From Dryocola sp. LX212 (GTDB lineage: Bacteria; Pseudomonadota; Gammaproteobacteria; Enterobacterales; Enterobacteriaceae): a DNA stretch of 64,000 bases. The translations under genes were made by a program, and so were the position numbers. A model generated the notes under the pieces. That model had not been told where the DNA came from. It ran no database searches and worked only from the letters and a program-made list of their open reading frames with translations. The stretch covers positions 186,001 to 250,000 of the forward strand of contig CP167917.1 of assembly GCA_041504365.1 (NCBI GenBank), written 5' to 3'. Every line of letters starts with the position of its first letter. Positions within the stretch are counted from its first letter, which is position 1. Below are positions 18,859 to 28,823 of the stretch, piece by piece.

Positions 18859-20127
18859 ATGACCGACACAACAACCGTTTTGCGGGGCAGCCGCCACCGC
18901 TGGAAAGTGCTGGGTATTGGCGTTGCGGCTAACGCCTGCTTCTCAATGGTGGTCGGCGGCCTGCCTGCCACGGCCGTCTTTATGCGTTCCGGTTACCATA
19001 TTACTAACGCCGAGCTGGGCTTCGTTCTGGGGATGTTAGGGTTAGGTATCGCCATCAGTGAGCTGCCCTGGGGGCTGCTGACCGACCGCTGGGGGGACAG
19101 ACCCGTGTTGCTTACCGGCTTATTTAGCACGGCGGTAATGCTGCTGCTGATGGCGGGCTTCGCTGCACCCCATGCTGATTTTATCCCACCTTACGGACTG
19201 CTGATTGCAGGTGTTCTGGCGGTCGGACTGTTGGGGAGCAGTGTTAATGGCTCGAGTGGGAGAGCCATCATGGCATGGTTCCAGGAAGGAGAGCGTGGAC
19301 TTGCGATGAGCATTCGTCAGACCGCCGTCCCTATGGGCTATGGCGTAGGCGCATTGTTATTACCTTTTCTGGCCGCTAATTATGGGTTTGTACCGATGTT
19401 TATCGTCTCGGCGATGCTGTGTATTGTTGCCGGATTTTATGCCTGGCTGTGGCTGCATGAGCCGGACCGACCGAAAGCCGCCGCCGGGGAGACGCCTGCG
19501 GTGCAGGCTTGCGCGGGGAAAAGTCCGCTGTATGACGCTGCTATCTGGAAAATTGTCCTCGCTATCGGCATTTTGTGCGGCCCGCAGTTCGCGCTGCTGA
19601 CTTTCGGCTCGATCTTTTTGCACGATTTTGCCCATATCAACATTGTTCTGGTGTCGGTGGGTCTTGCGGTGATTCAGGTGGGGGCGATGGTGGCAAGAAT
19701 CTGGAGCGGGCGCTGGACGGATAAAAATCAGAACCGCAAAAGCTACCTTAAGACCTGTACCACAATGAGTATTGTCGCTTTTGTGGTGCTGAGCGTCGTG
19801 GTGGCTTTCTGGTCGCAGCTGGCAGGCTACCCGTTTGCTTCACTGTTTCTGGCTGGCATCTTTATGCTTTCGGGAATCGTTGTGTCAGCCTGGCATGGCG
19901 TGGCCTACACCGAACTTGCGTCAATGGCCGGAGCGAAACGGGCAGGGACCGCGTTGGCCATGGGCAATACCAGCGTGTTTATCGTGATGTTTATTACACC
20001 TATTGCCATTCCATGGTTACAAACCAACGCCAACTGGAGCGCGGTCTGGTTTGCCTCTGCTTTGTGCGCCGTCATCGCGCTGATTTTTTTCCCAAAAGTT
20101 AAACCCCGCAAGGAAACGGCAGCATGA
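18859..20127 (+). CDS. MFS transporter
   Basis: The protein has 422 residues from the ATG at 18859, preceded by GAGGAG eight bases upstream. Twelve membrane segments are visible. The loop 2-3 motif is GLLTDRWGDRPVL, and R-x-G-R repeats occur at about residue 290 (RIWSGRWTDKNQNRK). It is of the general MFS_1 type; the substrate is unknown. The stop overlaps the start of a leuA-like remnant by four bases (ATGA), so the original operon coupled this transporter to a LeuA paralogue; export or import of a 2-isopropylmalate-like acid or related amino acid is possible but speculative. Confidence 0.8.
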   Translation: MTDTTTVLRGSRHRWKVLGIGVAANACFSMVVGGLPATAVFMRSGYHITNAELGFVLGMLGLGIAISELPWGLLTDRWGDRPVLLTGLFSTAVMLLLMAGFAAPHADFIPPYGLLIAGVLAVGLLGSSVNGSSGRAIMAWFQEGERGLAMSIRQTAVPMGYGVGALLLPFLAANYGFVPMFIVSAMLCIVAGFYAWLWLHEPDRPKAAAGETPAVQACAGKSPLYDAAIWKIVLAIGILCGPQFALLTFGSIFLHDFAHINIVLVSVGLAVIQVGAMVARIWSGRWTDKNQNRKSYLKTCTTMSIVAFVVLSVVVAFWSQLAGYPFASLFLAGIFMLSGIVVSAWHGVAYTELASMAGAKRAGTALAMGNTSVFIVMFITPIAIPWLQTNANWSAVWFASALCAVIALIFFPKVKPRKETAA

Positions 20128-20228
20128 ATGCACAATCACTGCGAGAGAAATACCAGACGCCTCCGGCATTTAGCTTCCCGGCAAGAAGCTGGCCAGACCG
20201 GCCCATTATGCAGGCACCTCGCTGGTGA
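20124..20228 (+). pseudogene. 5' fragment of a 2-isopropylmalate synthase (leuA-like) gene
   Basis: This 34-residue ORF is translationally coupled to the MFS gene (ATGA overlap). Its sequence, YQTPPAFSFPARSWPDRPI followed by MQAPRW, matches the conserved N-terminus of long-form 2-isopropylmalate synthases, which continue W-C-S-T-D-L-R-D-G-N-Q. Here the tryptophan codon is followed directly by TGA and unrelated sequence, so everything after the first about 35 residues has been lost. Confidence 0.65.
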
Positions 20229-20310
20229 CAACTTGAACGCAAATCAAACTCTCAGAGTTCAGCAAAGGGAGAAGGTGGGAACGTAATACCGTCTGGTCAT
20301 TAGAGGGTTA

Positions 20311-20343
20311 GGGGCGGATGGCGCTCTCGCTTATCCGCCCTAC
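20311..20343. repeat. REP palindrome downstream of uspA
   Basis: GGGCGGAT and ATCCGCCC flank GGCGCTCTCGCTT; this is the standard REP core, lying between the LeuA remnant and the 3' end of uspA. Confidence 0.75.
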
Positions 20344-20355
20344 GGTTAAGAACGG

Positions 20356-20793
20356 TTAGTCTTCGTCTTCGTCACGCAGCGGTACAATCAGCATATCGAT
20401 GTGTACGGTGTTGATAAGCTGGCGCGCAGAGGACATCAGTTTGCTCCAGAAATCCTGATGGTGACCGCAGACCACCAGATCCATATCGTACTTCTTGATG
20501 GCGTCGACCAGCACCTGGCCCAGGTCACCGCTGCCGCTTAAGGTCTCGGTAATTGGGTAGCCTGCGCCGGTAGACAGCTCGCTCAGCGCATTGTGCGTCT
20601 CTTCAGAAATACGCTTTTGCATATCCCCAAGGTTTACGTCGATCAAACCGGTGTAGAGATCGGAGTAGTTTACATCGACATGAATCAGGGAAACCTTCGC
20701 GTTGTATGGACGAGCCATAGACACGGCCTTTTCCACCAGGACTTTGCTCTCCGGGGAGAGGTCTACCGCGATCAGAATGTGTTTGTAAGCCAT
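20356..20793 (-). CDS. uspA: Universal stress protein UspA
   Basis: The start at 20793 ([16 protein letters not shown]) gives 145 residues, one more than E. coli UspA; a nine-residue upstream extension is not needed. The ATG is preceded by AAGGAGTATAATT. Family features are visible: ILIAVDLS at the N-terminus and [35 protein letters not shown] at the C-terminus. The true ATP-binding Gx2Gx9G(S/T) loop is absent, as in UspA-class proteins. It is cytoplasmic, induced by growth arrest, and divergent from uspB. Confidence 0.97.
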   Translation of the reverse strand: MAYKHILIAVDLSPESKVLVEKAVSMARPYNAKVSLIHVDVNYSDLYTGLIDVNLGDMQKRISEETHNALSELSTGAGYPITETLSGSGDLGQVLVDAIKKYDMDLVVCGHHQDFWSKLMSSARQLINTVHIDMLIVPLRDEDED

Positions 20794-21139
20794 AATTATA
20801 CTCCTTCCATAAGTTGTCACAGACCTGCCTGGAACCCACGCAGAACCAATTCCGGCGTAAGGACTTCAATTGTAGATGCTATTTCTACCCTATCCCGAAT
20901 GATAAAACCCGTCAATCCGCCACCCTTTTAAACATTCAAGCCAAAAATAGCGTTTACCGTCTTGATTATGGTTAACCTTATGGCGAAAAAATTAGGGGAT
21001 CTCCTACACTATTAAAGAAGCCGTTCCGGAATAGTTATGTGAGCCGGATCTGCTTTCTGATTGCTGAACTGTCTGTCGAGGTATTCGGGGTGAGCGGTTG
21101 TCCCGGAGCGCTGCTCCGTGGCTACGCCGAGGGGGAAAC
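20794..21139. other. uspA-uspB divergent promoter region
   Basis: No gene lies in these 346 bases. The region must hold the leftward uspA and rightward uspB promoters. A CTACACTATTAAAG segment at about 21004 resembles an extended sigma-S-type -10 element for uspB, in keeping with the known sigma-S dependence of that gene in E. coli. Confidence 0.45.
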
Positions 21140-21475
21140 ATGATCAGCACCGTTGCGCTCTTTTGGGCGCTTTGCGTAGTTTGTCTGGTGAATATGGCGC
21201 GCTATTACTCTTCACTGCGCGCTTTGTTAGTGGTGCTTCGTGGATGCGATCCGTTGCTTTATCAGTACGTCGACGGCGGCGGCTTTTTCACATCCCATGG
21301 CCAGCCCAGTAAGCAGATTCGTCTGGTGCGTTATATCTACGCCCAGCGCTATCTGGATCACCACGATGATGAGTTTATTCGCCGCTGTGAACGGCTTCGT
21401 CGCCAGTTTATGCTGACCAGCGCCCTGTGCGGGCTGGTGGTGATAAGCCTGATAGGATTAATGATTTGGCATTAA
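21140..21475 (+). CDS. uspB: Universal stress protein UspB
   Basis: The 111 residues equal the E. coli UspB length; start [12 protein letters not shown] with GAGGGGGAAAC upstream. A membrane helix at each end ([19 protein letters not shown] and [19 protein letters not shown]) flanks a conserved middle ([17 protein letters not shown]). It is an inner-membrane protein induced in stationary phase and needed for ethanol tolerance in E. coli. The terminator at 21503-21537 follows. Confidence 0.96.
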   Translation: MISTVALFWALCVVCLVNMARYYSSLRALLVVLRGCDPLLYQYVDGGGFFTSHGQPSKQIRLVRYIYAQRYLDHHDDEFIRRCERLRRQFMLTSALCGLVVISLIGLMIWH

Positions 21476-21502
21476 GGATAACGCATGTTTAAGCTGCACA
21501 TA

Positions 21503-21537
21503 AAAAAAGCGGGCCAGTAAACTGACCCGCTTTTTTA
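21503..21537. terminator. Bidirectional terminator between uspB and pitA
   Basis: An A-tract, then AGCGGGCCAGT, loop AA, ACTGACCCGCT and a T-tract form a strong hairpin usable from both sides. Confidence 0.88.
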
Positions 21538-21571
21538 TTTTCTGCCTGAAGCTACACGAAGTGCAGATTTA

Positions 21572-21604
21572 GTAGGTCGGATAAGCGAAGCGTCATCCGA
21601 CACC
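21572..21604. repeat. REP palindrome downstream of pitA
   Basis: GTCGGAT-AAGCGAAGCGTC-ATCCGAC is a classical REP unit adjacent to the pitA stop codon. Confidence 0.75.
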
Positions 21605-21612
21605 GCCACAAT

Positions 21613-23115
21613 CTACACGAAGTGCAGTGAAATCCAGTACAGCGTACCCGACAGCAGAATCGAGACCGGCAGGGTGAACACCCAGGCCATCAGGATATTC
21701 GTTACCGTTTTGCGCTGCAGACCCCCACCGTCAACCAGCATCGTCCCCGCAACGGAGGAAGAGAGCACGTGGGTGGTGGAAACCGGCATCCCGGTGTAGC
21801 TCGCAATACCGATGGAGACGGCGGCTGTCATCTGCGCGGACATGCCCTGCGCATACGTCATGCCTTTCTTACCAATCTTCTCACCGATAGTGGTTGCTAC
21901 GCGACGCCAGCCAATCATGGTGCCACAGCCGAGCGCCAGAGCGACCGCCATGATAATCCAGATAGGGGCGTACTCGATGGTATGCAGCAGGTCAGTTTTC
22001 AGCTCTTTCAGGAAGCGTTTGTCTTCCGGCTTGGTTTCCGGCAGCGCGGCGGCTTTATCCGCGGTATCAGAGATACACAGCAGCAGGCGGCGCATATGGC
22101 TACGCTGCTCGACGCTCAGATTGTCATAGCTGTTGATATTACCCAGCAGCGTTTTAGCACGCTGTACGGCTATCATTGCGCGGCTTGCGTCGCAGTGGAA
22201 TTCAGCAGGCTTGCTGGCATCCTTTGCTTCTTCAGGCGTTGGAATGGCCGGGTTAAGGTCAACCACATGCTGGATGGCGTCACCGTGCTGAGCGTAGTAC
22301 TGCTCAAGGTGGGTGATGGCATCGCGGGTGCGGGCAATATCGTAACCAGAGGCGTTCATATTGACCACGAAGCCCGCAGGGGCCACGCCGATCAGGACCA
22401 GCATGATCAGACCAATGCCTTTCTGACCGTCGTTTGCGCCGTGAGAGAAACTTACGCCGATGGCGGAAATAATCAGGGCAATACGCGTCCAGAATGGCGG
22501 TTTTTTCTTGCCGTCCTGCTTCTCACGCTCGGCCGGAGTGAGGTGGATACGGCGCTTTTTCTTCGTGCCGCTCCAGTAGCGACGCAGCAGGAAAATGAGT
22601 CCGCCCGCAATCACCAGACCCACGATCGGGGAGAGGATTAACGACATGAAAATCCCGATAACTTTCGGGATATTAAGCGCATCGACCACCGAGGAGCCGG
22701 TCATCAGTGCGTTGGTCAAACCGATACCAATGATGGCACCGATAAGCGTATGGGAGCTGGAGGCCGGCAGACCAAAGTACCAGGTGCCGAGGTTCCAGAT
22801 AATAGCGGCCAGTAACATAGAGAACACCATGGCGAGGCCATGAGCGGACCCTACGTTCAACAGCAGGTCTGTTGGCAACATATGCACAATCGCATACGCC
22901 ACGCTTAGCCCACCGAGCAGAACGCCGAGGAAGTTAAATACCGCAGCCATGGCCACCGCAAGTTGCGATCGCATTGCGCGGGTATAGATGACCGTTGCCA
23001 CTGCGTTCGCAGTGTCATGGAAGCCGTTGATCGCTTCATAGAAGAGAACAAATGCCAGAGCTAATAATAATAGAAGGCCCGTATGCATATCGAGGCCAGC
23101 AAACAAATGTAGCAT
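21613..23115 (-). CDS. pitA: Low-affinity inorganic phosphate/metal-phosphate:H+ symporter PitA
   Basis: The start at 23115 ([20 protein letters not shown]) gives 500 residues, against 499 in E. coli; an in-frame extension of 127 residues crosses the yhiN promoter region and is not credible. Both PiT signature copies are present ([19 protein letters not shown] near residue 30 and [13 protein letters not shown] near 220). The central cytoplasmic loop, about residues 250-360, is the part most unlike E. coli. It imports phosphate as a neutral metal complex, including zinc. Confidence 0.96.
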   Translation of the reverse strand: MLHLFAGLDMHTGLLLLLALAFVLFYEAINGFHDTANAVATVIYTRAMRSQLAVAMAAVFNFLGVLLGGLSVAYAIVHMLPTDLLLNVGSAHGLAMVFSMLLAAIIWNLGTWYFGLPASSSHTLIGAIIGIGLTNALMTGSSVVDALNIPKVIGIFMSLILSPIVGLVIAGGLIFLLRRYWSGTKKKRRIHLTPAEREKQDGKKKPPFWTRIALIISAIGVSFSHGANDGQKGIGLIMLVLIGVAPAGFVVNMNASGYDIARTRDAITHLEQYYAQHGDAIQHVVDLNPAIPTPEEAKDASKPAEFHCDASRAMIAVQRAKTLLGNINSYDNLSVEQRSHMRRLLLCISDTADKAAALPETKPEDKRFLKELKTDLLHTIEYAPIWIIMAVALALGCGTMIGWRRVATTIGEKIGKKGMTYAQGMSAQMTAAVSIGIASYTGMPVSTTHVLSSSVAGTMLVDGGGLQRKTVTNILMAWVFTLPVSILLSGTLYWISLHFV

Positions 23116-23344
23116 AGACGTTACGCCATTTTGAGGACATGAACGCGGCGCATTATGTAAGACAACAGCCTGATGCGCCAACTGAAATATAGACTTTTCT
23201 TGATGTTTGTCGTGAAAGCTCGCAACAATGAAAAGATTTACATTTTGTTTTTCAACCACCTGCATTTGTGAATGCGCTTTAGGCTGGTGCGACCCGCCGC
23301 AGATCTTTACAATTCCACCCCTTAAGCATAGTCGGGAGTCGGTC

Positions 23345-24544
23345 GTGGAAAAGTTTGATGCCATTATTATTGGTGCGGGGGCAGCTGGGATGTTCTGTGC
23401 GGCAATGGCCGGGCAGGCGGGCAGCCGCGTGTTACTCATCGATAATGGTAAAAAGCCGGGCCGTAAAATCCTCATGTCTGGCGGGGGTCGCTGCAACTTT
23501 ACTAATCTTTATACCGAGCCTGCGGCCTATCTGAGCCAGAACCCCCATTTTTGCAAATCTGCCCTGGCGCGCTATACCCAGTGGGATTTCATCGGCATGG
23601 TGGACAAACACGGCATCGCCTGGCACGAGAAAACCCTCGGCCAGCTGTTCTGCGATGACTCCGCCCAGCAGATCGTCGATATGCTGGTGGCAGAGTGTGA
23701 AAAGGGTAAGGTCACTACGCGCCTGCGCAGCGAAGTGCTGGGCATTGAGCGCGATGAACAGGGCTTTACCCTCCAGCTTAACGGCGACAGCGTGCAGACC
23801 AGCAGGTTAGTGATTGCTTCCGGCGGCCTGTCGATGCCGGGCCTGGGCGCCACGCCGTTCGGCTATAAAGTGGCCGAGCAGTTTGGCCTGAAGGTGCTGC
23901 CCACCCGCGCGGGCCTGGTGCCGTTCACGCTGCATAAGCCGCTGCTCGAACAGCTGCAGGTGCTGTCCGGCGTCTCCGTGCCGTCGGTTATCACCGCTGA
24001 GAACGGCGTCAGCTTCCGCGAAAGCCTGCTTTTCACCCATCGTGGCCTCTCTGGCCCAGCGGTACTGCAACTGTCCAGTTATTGGGAACCTGGTGAGTAT
24101 GTGAGCGTTAACTTACTTCCCGACACCGATCTGGAGGCGTTTCTCAACCAGCAGCGTAACGCCCACCCGAATCAAAGCCTGAAAAATACCCTCGCGATGC
24201 AGCTGCCAAAACGCCTGGTGGAGTGCCTGCAGCAGCTGGCCCAAATCCCGGACGTGACGCTAAAACAGCTTAACGTCCGCCAGCAGGAGGAGCTGATTGA
24301 GACACTGCAAAACTGGCAGGTGCAGCCCAACGGCACGGAAGGCTATCGCACCGCGGAAGTGACCCTCGGCGGTGTGGACACCAACGAGCTGTCATCCCGC
24401 ACGATGGAAGCCAAAAAAGTGCCGGGCCTGTACTTTATCGGCGAAGTGATGGATGTCACAGGCTGGCTGGGAGGCTATAACTTCCAGTGGGCATGGAGTT
24501 CGTCGTGGGCCTGCGCTGAGGCTATTTCAACAGCTGTTAGCTGA
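23345..24544 (+). CDS. yhiN: NAD(P)/FAD-dependent flavoprotein YhiN (HI0933 family)
   Basis: I use the GTG at 23345 (product [18 protein letters not shown]), giving 399 residues, near the E. coli length of 400; an upstream extension overlaps the pitA-yhiN promoter space. The FAD-binding GAGAAG is at residues 10-15, [15 protein letters not shown] at about 39-53, and the C-terminal [22 protein letters not shown] is characteristic. The family includes BaiN-like oxidoreductases; the substrate in enterobacteria is unknown. It is divergent from pitA, as in E. coli. Confidence 0.92.
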   Translation: MEKFDAIIIGAGAAGMFCAAMAGQAGSRVLLIDNGKKPGRKILMSGGGRCNFTNLYTEPAAYLSQNPHFCKSALARYTQWDFIGMVDKHGIAWHEKTLGQLFCDDSAQQIVDMLVAECEKGKVTTRLRSEVLGIERDEQGFTLQLNGDSVQTSRLVIASGGLSMPGLGATPFGYKVAEQFGLKVLPTRAGLVPFTLHKPLLEQLQVLSGVSVPSVITAENGVSFRESLLFTHRGLSGPAVLQLSSYWEPGEYVSVNLLPDTDLEAFLNQQRNAHPNQSLKNTLAMQLPKRLVECLQQLAQIPDVTLKQLNVRQQEELIETLQNWQVQPNGTEGYRTAEVTLGGVDTNELSSRTMEAKKVPGLYFIGEVMDVTGWLGGYNFQWAWSSSWACAEAISTAVS

Positions 24545-24889
24545 ATAATGGGGGAGCTATTGACAAATAATTAACGCGGAATCTACAGGATATTATTATA
24601 TTCACTAAATCCTATGTCATTATTCATGCGCTTGTAGTTAGGACAGCTTTACCTCGAGCGTTGTTGGTAGGATTTAGATAATGTTCTCAGCCGTGAAACA
24701 TGGGGTATGAGTCAAAATTAAATGAGGAAAATTATAAGTATACATAATTTACCGACATAAATTTTTGGCGTCTAAAATTTGAGATGTTAAGTATTCATGC
24801 TCAAAAATCGAGAACATTATCTATTTAAAATAAATTATTTCGCCAGCAATCGAAGGTTAACGTTAAATATTACGTCAAGAATTGTGTCC
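24545..24889. other. AT-rich junction between backbone and acetone-type operon
   Basis: No gene lies in these 345 bases; the base composition drops sharply from the GC-rich yhiN. The stretch contains a perfect 14-base inverted repeat (24675-24688 with 24810-24823) 121 bases apart, and is the left junction of the accessory region. Confidence 0.6.
24675..24823. repeat. Perfect 14-base inverted repeat at the island edge
   Basis: TAGATAATGTTCTC at 24675-24688 is matched by GAGAACATTATCTA at 24810-24823. The pair encloses 121 AT-rich bases without a gene. It could be a relic of a mobile element end pair, or paired regulator sites. Confidence 0.55.
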
Positions 24890-26842
24890 TTATTGATGAT
24901 TGGTTTCATTTTGGTGTTTTAATTCCTGCAGAAGTTTACTAATCGCATCTGGATCGGATAATGTTGTGATGTCACCCAGGTTTTCGCTATCACCTACAGC
25001 AATCTTTCGTAGTACGCGCCTGAGTATTTTCCCAGAACGTGTTTTTGGGATGTGTGGGGTCCAATGAATAACCTCAGGTGTAGCAATTGGTCCTATCGTT
25101 AGTCGTACCAATGCGCGCAATTCTGATGAAAGACCATCTTGTGCCGTTACCCCGTGTTGTAATGTAACAAAGGCGTAGATACATTCCCCTTTAATTGGAT
25201 GGGGAATGCCCACTACAGCAGCCTCTGATACCGATGGGTGCGATGAGATGGCTGATTCAATTTCTACTGCGCCCAGACGGTGCCCCGATATATTCATTAC
25301 ATCATCGACTCGTCCAGTCACCCAAAAATGGCCCTCATGGTCCTGAAAAGCACCATCTCCGGTATAATACACCCCGGGGATGACATTATAGTAAGAATCT
25401 ACAAATCGCTGATGATTGCCCCAGATACTTCGTGCCTGTCCTGGCCAGGAATCCTGGATAACAAGATAGCCCTTTTCTCCAAAATTGACGTCTTCTCCTG
25501 CATCGTTTTTCACAGCGAGGCTAATCCCAAAACAAGGCGTTGCTGCACAGCCAGGTTTGATATGCCCACCTTCAAACTGTGGCGCGATCATTATTCCACC
25601 GGTTTCGGTTTGCCACCAGGTATCCATTACCGAACACTTGGAATGGCCGAATGTTTTCCAATACCACATCCATGCTTCAGGATTGATCGGTTCACCAACA
25701 GACCCCAGCGTATGTAAAGATGTTCGCTTGGTCTTCCCGAGCGCTTCGTCCCCCTTGGCCATAAGGGAACGAATAACGGTTGGTGCCGTATAGAGCACGT
25801 TTACGGAATGCTTATCTATGATGCGCGCGAGTATATCCGGTGTTGGCCAGGAAGGTACGCCCTCATGCATTACCGTAGAAACTCCACAACATAAAGGAGC
25901 GTAAACCAAATAGGTATGCCCTGTGATCCAACCTACATCAGCAGTGCACCAAAAAACGTCATCTTCATTTTTCTGAAACAGATTACGAAAAGTGGTTGCC
26001 GCTTGGGTCAAATATCCTCCTGTAGTATGGAGTATTCCTTTTGGTTTTCCGGTTGAACCGGAAGTGTAAAGTACAAACAAAGGATCCTCCGCCTGCATGG
26101 CAACAGGCTCCATTACTGATTCTGCGGTTGACATCATCGCATCCCACCAGAAATCTCTATCCTTTTTCCATTGGATCTCCTGTCCTGTATTTTCCAGCAC
26201 GATAACCTTTTCCACTGTGTGACCTTCTTTGGTACAACACACTGCTATAGCCTGATCGACCTGGTTCTTTAAAGGAAAGGTTTTTCCGGCACGTCGACCT
26301 TCATCGGCTGTAACGACCACGGATGCTTTCACGTCTGAAATTCTCTCTGCCAGCGATGCTGCAGAAAAACCGCCAAATACAACACAATGCATTGCTCCAA
26401 TACGTGTACAAGCTAGCATAGCAATGAGCGTTTCTGGCAGCATCGGCATATAAATAGCGACAGCATCACCTTTTTTTACTCCGAGCTTTCTGAGCACACC
26501 CGCAAAGCGACAAACTTCGTCAAAAAGCTCACGATAGGTGAATTTTTTAGACTCTTTCCCATCTTCACTTTCCCAAATCAATGCAATTTTATTTCCGCGT
26601 GAATATAGGTGTCGGTCAAGGCAATTTTGAGAAACATTTAACGAACCATCTTCAAACCATTTTATAGAAACATTTTCCGAGGAGGATGAAATGTTTTTTA
26701 CTGATTTAAAAGGAATGATCCAGTCAAGTTTTTTGGCCTCATCCTCCCAATATTTTTCTGGATCCAGAGTCGATATCCGGTACTGTTCAGAATATGTGTT
26801 GACATTTATATGATTTTGACATGGTTCGTTTTTCATATTCAC
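24890..26842 (-). CDS. Acetyl-CoA synthetase (AMP-forming)
   Basis: This 650-residue protein is close in length to Acs (652). The adenylation motifs are intact: YTSGSTGKPKG near 265, MDTWWQTETGG near 413 (the tryptophan that limits the pocket to acetate in Acs), YYTGDGAF, GRVDDVMNISGHRLG, and TRSGKILRR with the catalytic lysine near 611. It makes acetyl-CoA from acetate, ATP and CoA. It is the last gene of the thl-ptb-buk-adc operon, 104 bases after adc, where it could recover acetate into the acetyl-CoA pool. The DNA is much more AT-rich than host genes. The E. coli-type acs-yjcH-actP locus is not nearby, so this is likely a second, acquired copy. Confidence 0.88.
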   Translation of the reverse strand: MNMKNEPCQNHINVNTYSEQYRISTLDPEKYWEDEAKKLDWIIPFKSVKNISSSSENVSIKWFEDGSLNVSQNCLDRHLYSRGNKIALIWESEDGKESKKFTYRELFDEVCRFAGVLRKLGVKKGDAVAIYMPMLPETLIAMLACTRIGAMHCVVFGGFSAASLAERISDVKASVVVTADEGRRAGKTFPLKNQVDQAIAVCCTKEGHTVEKVIVLENTGQEIQWKKDRDFWWDAMMSTAESVMEPVAMQAEDPLFVLYTSGSTGKPKGILHTTGGYLTQAATTFRNLFQKNEDDVFWCTADVGWITGHTYLVYAPLCCGVSTVMHEGVPSWPTPDILARIIDKHSVNVLYTAPTVIRSLMAKGDEALGKTKRTSLHTLGSVGEPINPEAWMWYWKTFGHSKCSVMDTWWQTETGGIMIAPQFEGGHIKPGCAATPCFGISLAVKNDAGEDVNFGEKGYLVIQDSWPGQARSIWGNHQRFVDSYYNVIPGVYYTGDGAFQDHEGHFWVTGRVDDVMNISGHRLGAVEIESAISSHPSVSEAAVVGIPHPIKGECIYAFVTLQHGVTAQDGLSSELRALVRLTIGPIATPEVIHWTPHIPKTRSGKILRRVLRKIAVGDSENLGDITTLSDPDAISKLLQELKHQNETNHQ

Positions 26843-26946
26843 ACCTTATTAACAATGGGGAGCGGGTAGTGACATATACGTGACTTCAGAGAATTAAATC
26901 AAAAGTCTCTTTATTAAAGACAAACACACTAGTATCAGATCCAAAT

Positions 26947-27684
26947 TTAACTCTCTAAGAGATAATCTTTCACAACTTCGCCGTAGGGAAGTGTTAAATC
27001 AGCAATAAAATGGCAGGCGGAGAGGACCTGGCGTACAGGTAGATCAGCTACTCGAGCCATGATATGGGGATGAAGTTCAAGTGTTGCCTGGCCGCTAAAC
27101 GCCCATTTGACATTAATATCTATCATGGAATATCGTACTAGCTGACAAATTGCAGGCGTCCCATCGACATGAGGAATAGATTTTACGAGATAGCAGGGTT
27201 CCCCTAATGATGACTGAATGCTTAATGCGTCTATTTTTTTTGGTTTGTATTCCATTGTTGCAGTAGCAACCCGTGTTTTTCCATAATCCAACGTGCCAAG
27301 AATATGATCCCCATCAACTTCCATATTTGGGGAAGCAAGGGTTTTAGGAAATCCCCAGATCTCTCTGCCACCTGCGATTGGTGGATGTCCATCCAGAAAC
27401 ATTGCGTGAACATATGTTCCCGATTGACCATTATATTCAACAGGAATGACCTGCCCAGATTCGCTAAACCGTCCAAAACCGGTGGCATCAGGCATATGCA
27501 TGAATTCGTATTTAACAATGGGTTCAGGTGCGATTAACCCGGGCGGTAAGATACGTTTAAGTGCCGCAGGGTCGGTCTCGTAGGTAATAATAAAATATTC
27601 ACGATCAACAAATCGGTTTGGTGCTTCTGAATAAGCCGGGTTGCCTTGCATCACCGGCATTCCGAATGGATGAGTATGTGTCAT
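26947..27684 (-). CDS. adc: Acetoacetate decarboxylase
   Basis: The protein has 245 residues from the ATG at 27684 (MTHTHPFGMPVMQGNP), with GGAG six bases upstream. The active-site segment GGREIWGFPKTLASP carries the Schiff-base lysine at residue 114 (Lys115 of the Clostridium acetobutylicum enzyme). The next residue is threonine, where the clostridial enzyme has Lys116. The conserved R-E-Y-F-I-I-T-Y start and VEYNGQSGTYVH are also present. The enzyme turns acetoacetate into acetone and CO2. It sits between butyrate kinase and acetyl-CoA synthetase in one leftward operon. Confidence 0.9.
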   Translation of the reverse strand: MTHTHPFGMPVMQGNPAYSEAPNRFVDREYFIITYETDPAALKRILPPGLIAPEPIVKYEFMHMPDATGFGRFSESGQVIPVEYNGQSGTYVHAMFLDGHPPIAGGREIWGFPKTLASPNMEVDGDHILGTLDYGKTRVATATMEYKPKKIDALSIQSSLGEPCYLVKSIPHVDGTPAICQLVRYSMIDINVKWAFSGQATLELHPHIMARVADLPVRQVLSACHFIADLTLPYGEVVKDYLLES

Positions 27685-27736
27685 AATTTCTCCATATAAT
27701 GGAAGGTTATTTAAACCTTCCATTATGTTTGGTTAT

Positions 27737-28807
27737 TTAATAAGTAAGGATAGGGCGTCGGCCAGATAATCCGTCAATGACACCATTTGCCAACGCTTCC
27801 ATTTCTCCCTCACCCGGATAAAGTACAATTTTAGGTGTGATGAAGTGTACGCGTTGAATTATCCAGTCGGTCAGCATTTCGCTTCTGGCAATACTACCGG
27901 TGAGGATAATTGCATCGACTTCACCCGAAAGAACTGCAGCACAGGCTCCGATCTCTTTAGCAATTTGATAGGCCATGCCTTCCAGAATAAACGCAGCTTT
28001 TTTATCACCAGCGAGCACGCGACTCTCGGCTTCAAGCATATCCTTGATACCTAAATAGCTATATACACCACCTTCACCTATTAATTTCTTATAAATTTCA
28101 TCATAACTATACTTTCCTGAAAAGCACATATCGATAAGAGCCAGTGGAGGCACGCCCCCGGCACGTTCCGGGCTCATCGGCCCATCTCCTCCTAGCGCAG
28201 AGTTAACATCGATAATACGTCCATTTTTATGCGCGCCGATACTAATTCCGCTTCCAAGATGCGCAACAATCAGTCGCATATTTTCATAGTTAGCATCTTG
28301 TTCACGTGCATAACGCCTTGCAACGGCCTTATGATTCAATGCGTGAAAACTGCGTACGCGCGAAATATCAGCCATGCCTGATAGGCGTGCAATATCTGCG
28401 TATTCATCCACCATAACTGGATCAACGGTGTAGGCGTCGCTGCCAGGATTAACTTCCTGTGCAAGTTCATAGGCCAGTAAACCCCCTAGATTGGAAGCGT
28501 GCTGCCCATTCAACCCAAAAGTTGCATCATGAAGGTAAGCTTCATTAATCCTGTAAACCCCCCCCTCCAGATTACGAACCATGCCACCACGACCTACAAA
28601 ATGATCGATATTTTTTAATTGGATCCCAACTTCCATTAGGGCGCCGATGATCAGGTCTTTACGGTACGCTTTCTGTGAAGCAATATCAGGAAACACAGAC
28701 ATTTCTTCTACTGTATGGTTAATTGTCCGTGAGAAGATACTTTCAAAATCATTGTAAACTGCAACCTTAGTGGACATTCCACCGGGATTTATCACCAAAA
28801 TATTCAT
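27737..28807 (-). CDS. buk: Butyrate kinase family acyl kinase
   Basis: The protein has 356 residues, typical for Buk. The ASKHA-fold phosphate loop is MNILVINPGGMSTKVAVYND; clostridial Buk has N-P-G-S-T-S-T-K, so the GG-M is a local variation. Later motifs include HLGSGISIGAHKNGRIIDVNS and ILTGSIARSE. It makes ATP from an acyl-phosphate and ADP, releasing the free acid. With the ptb product it forms a CoA-to-acid module; the neighbouring thiolase and decarboxylase suggest acetoacetyl-phosphate as the relevant substrate, an inference from context. It starts 16 bases after ptb. Confidence 0.9.
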   Translation of the reverse strand: MNILVINPGGMSTKVAVYNDFESIFSRTINHTVEEMSVFPDIASQKAYRKDLIIGALMEVGIQLKNIDHFVGRGGMVRNLEGGVYRINEAYLHDATFGLNGQHASNLGGLLAYELAQEVNPGSDAYTVDPVMVDEYADIARLSGMADISRVRSFHALNHKAVARRYAREQDANYENMRLIVAHLGSGISIGAHKNGRIIDVNSALGGDGPMSPERAGGVPPLALIDMCFSGKYSYDEIYKKLIGEGGVYSYLGIKDMLEAESRVLAGDKKAAFILEGMAYQIAKEIGACAAVLSGEVDAIILTGSIARSEMLTDWIIQRVHFITPKIVLYPGEGEMEALANGVIDGLSGRRPILTY

Positions 28808-28823
28808 TATAAATTAGTCCGTA

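Noticed and set aside
23116-23496. 127-residue N-terminal extension of PitA
   Set aside because: It covers the divergent pitA-yhiN promoter region and the yhiN 5' end; the ATG at 23115 gives the known PitA start.
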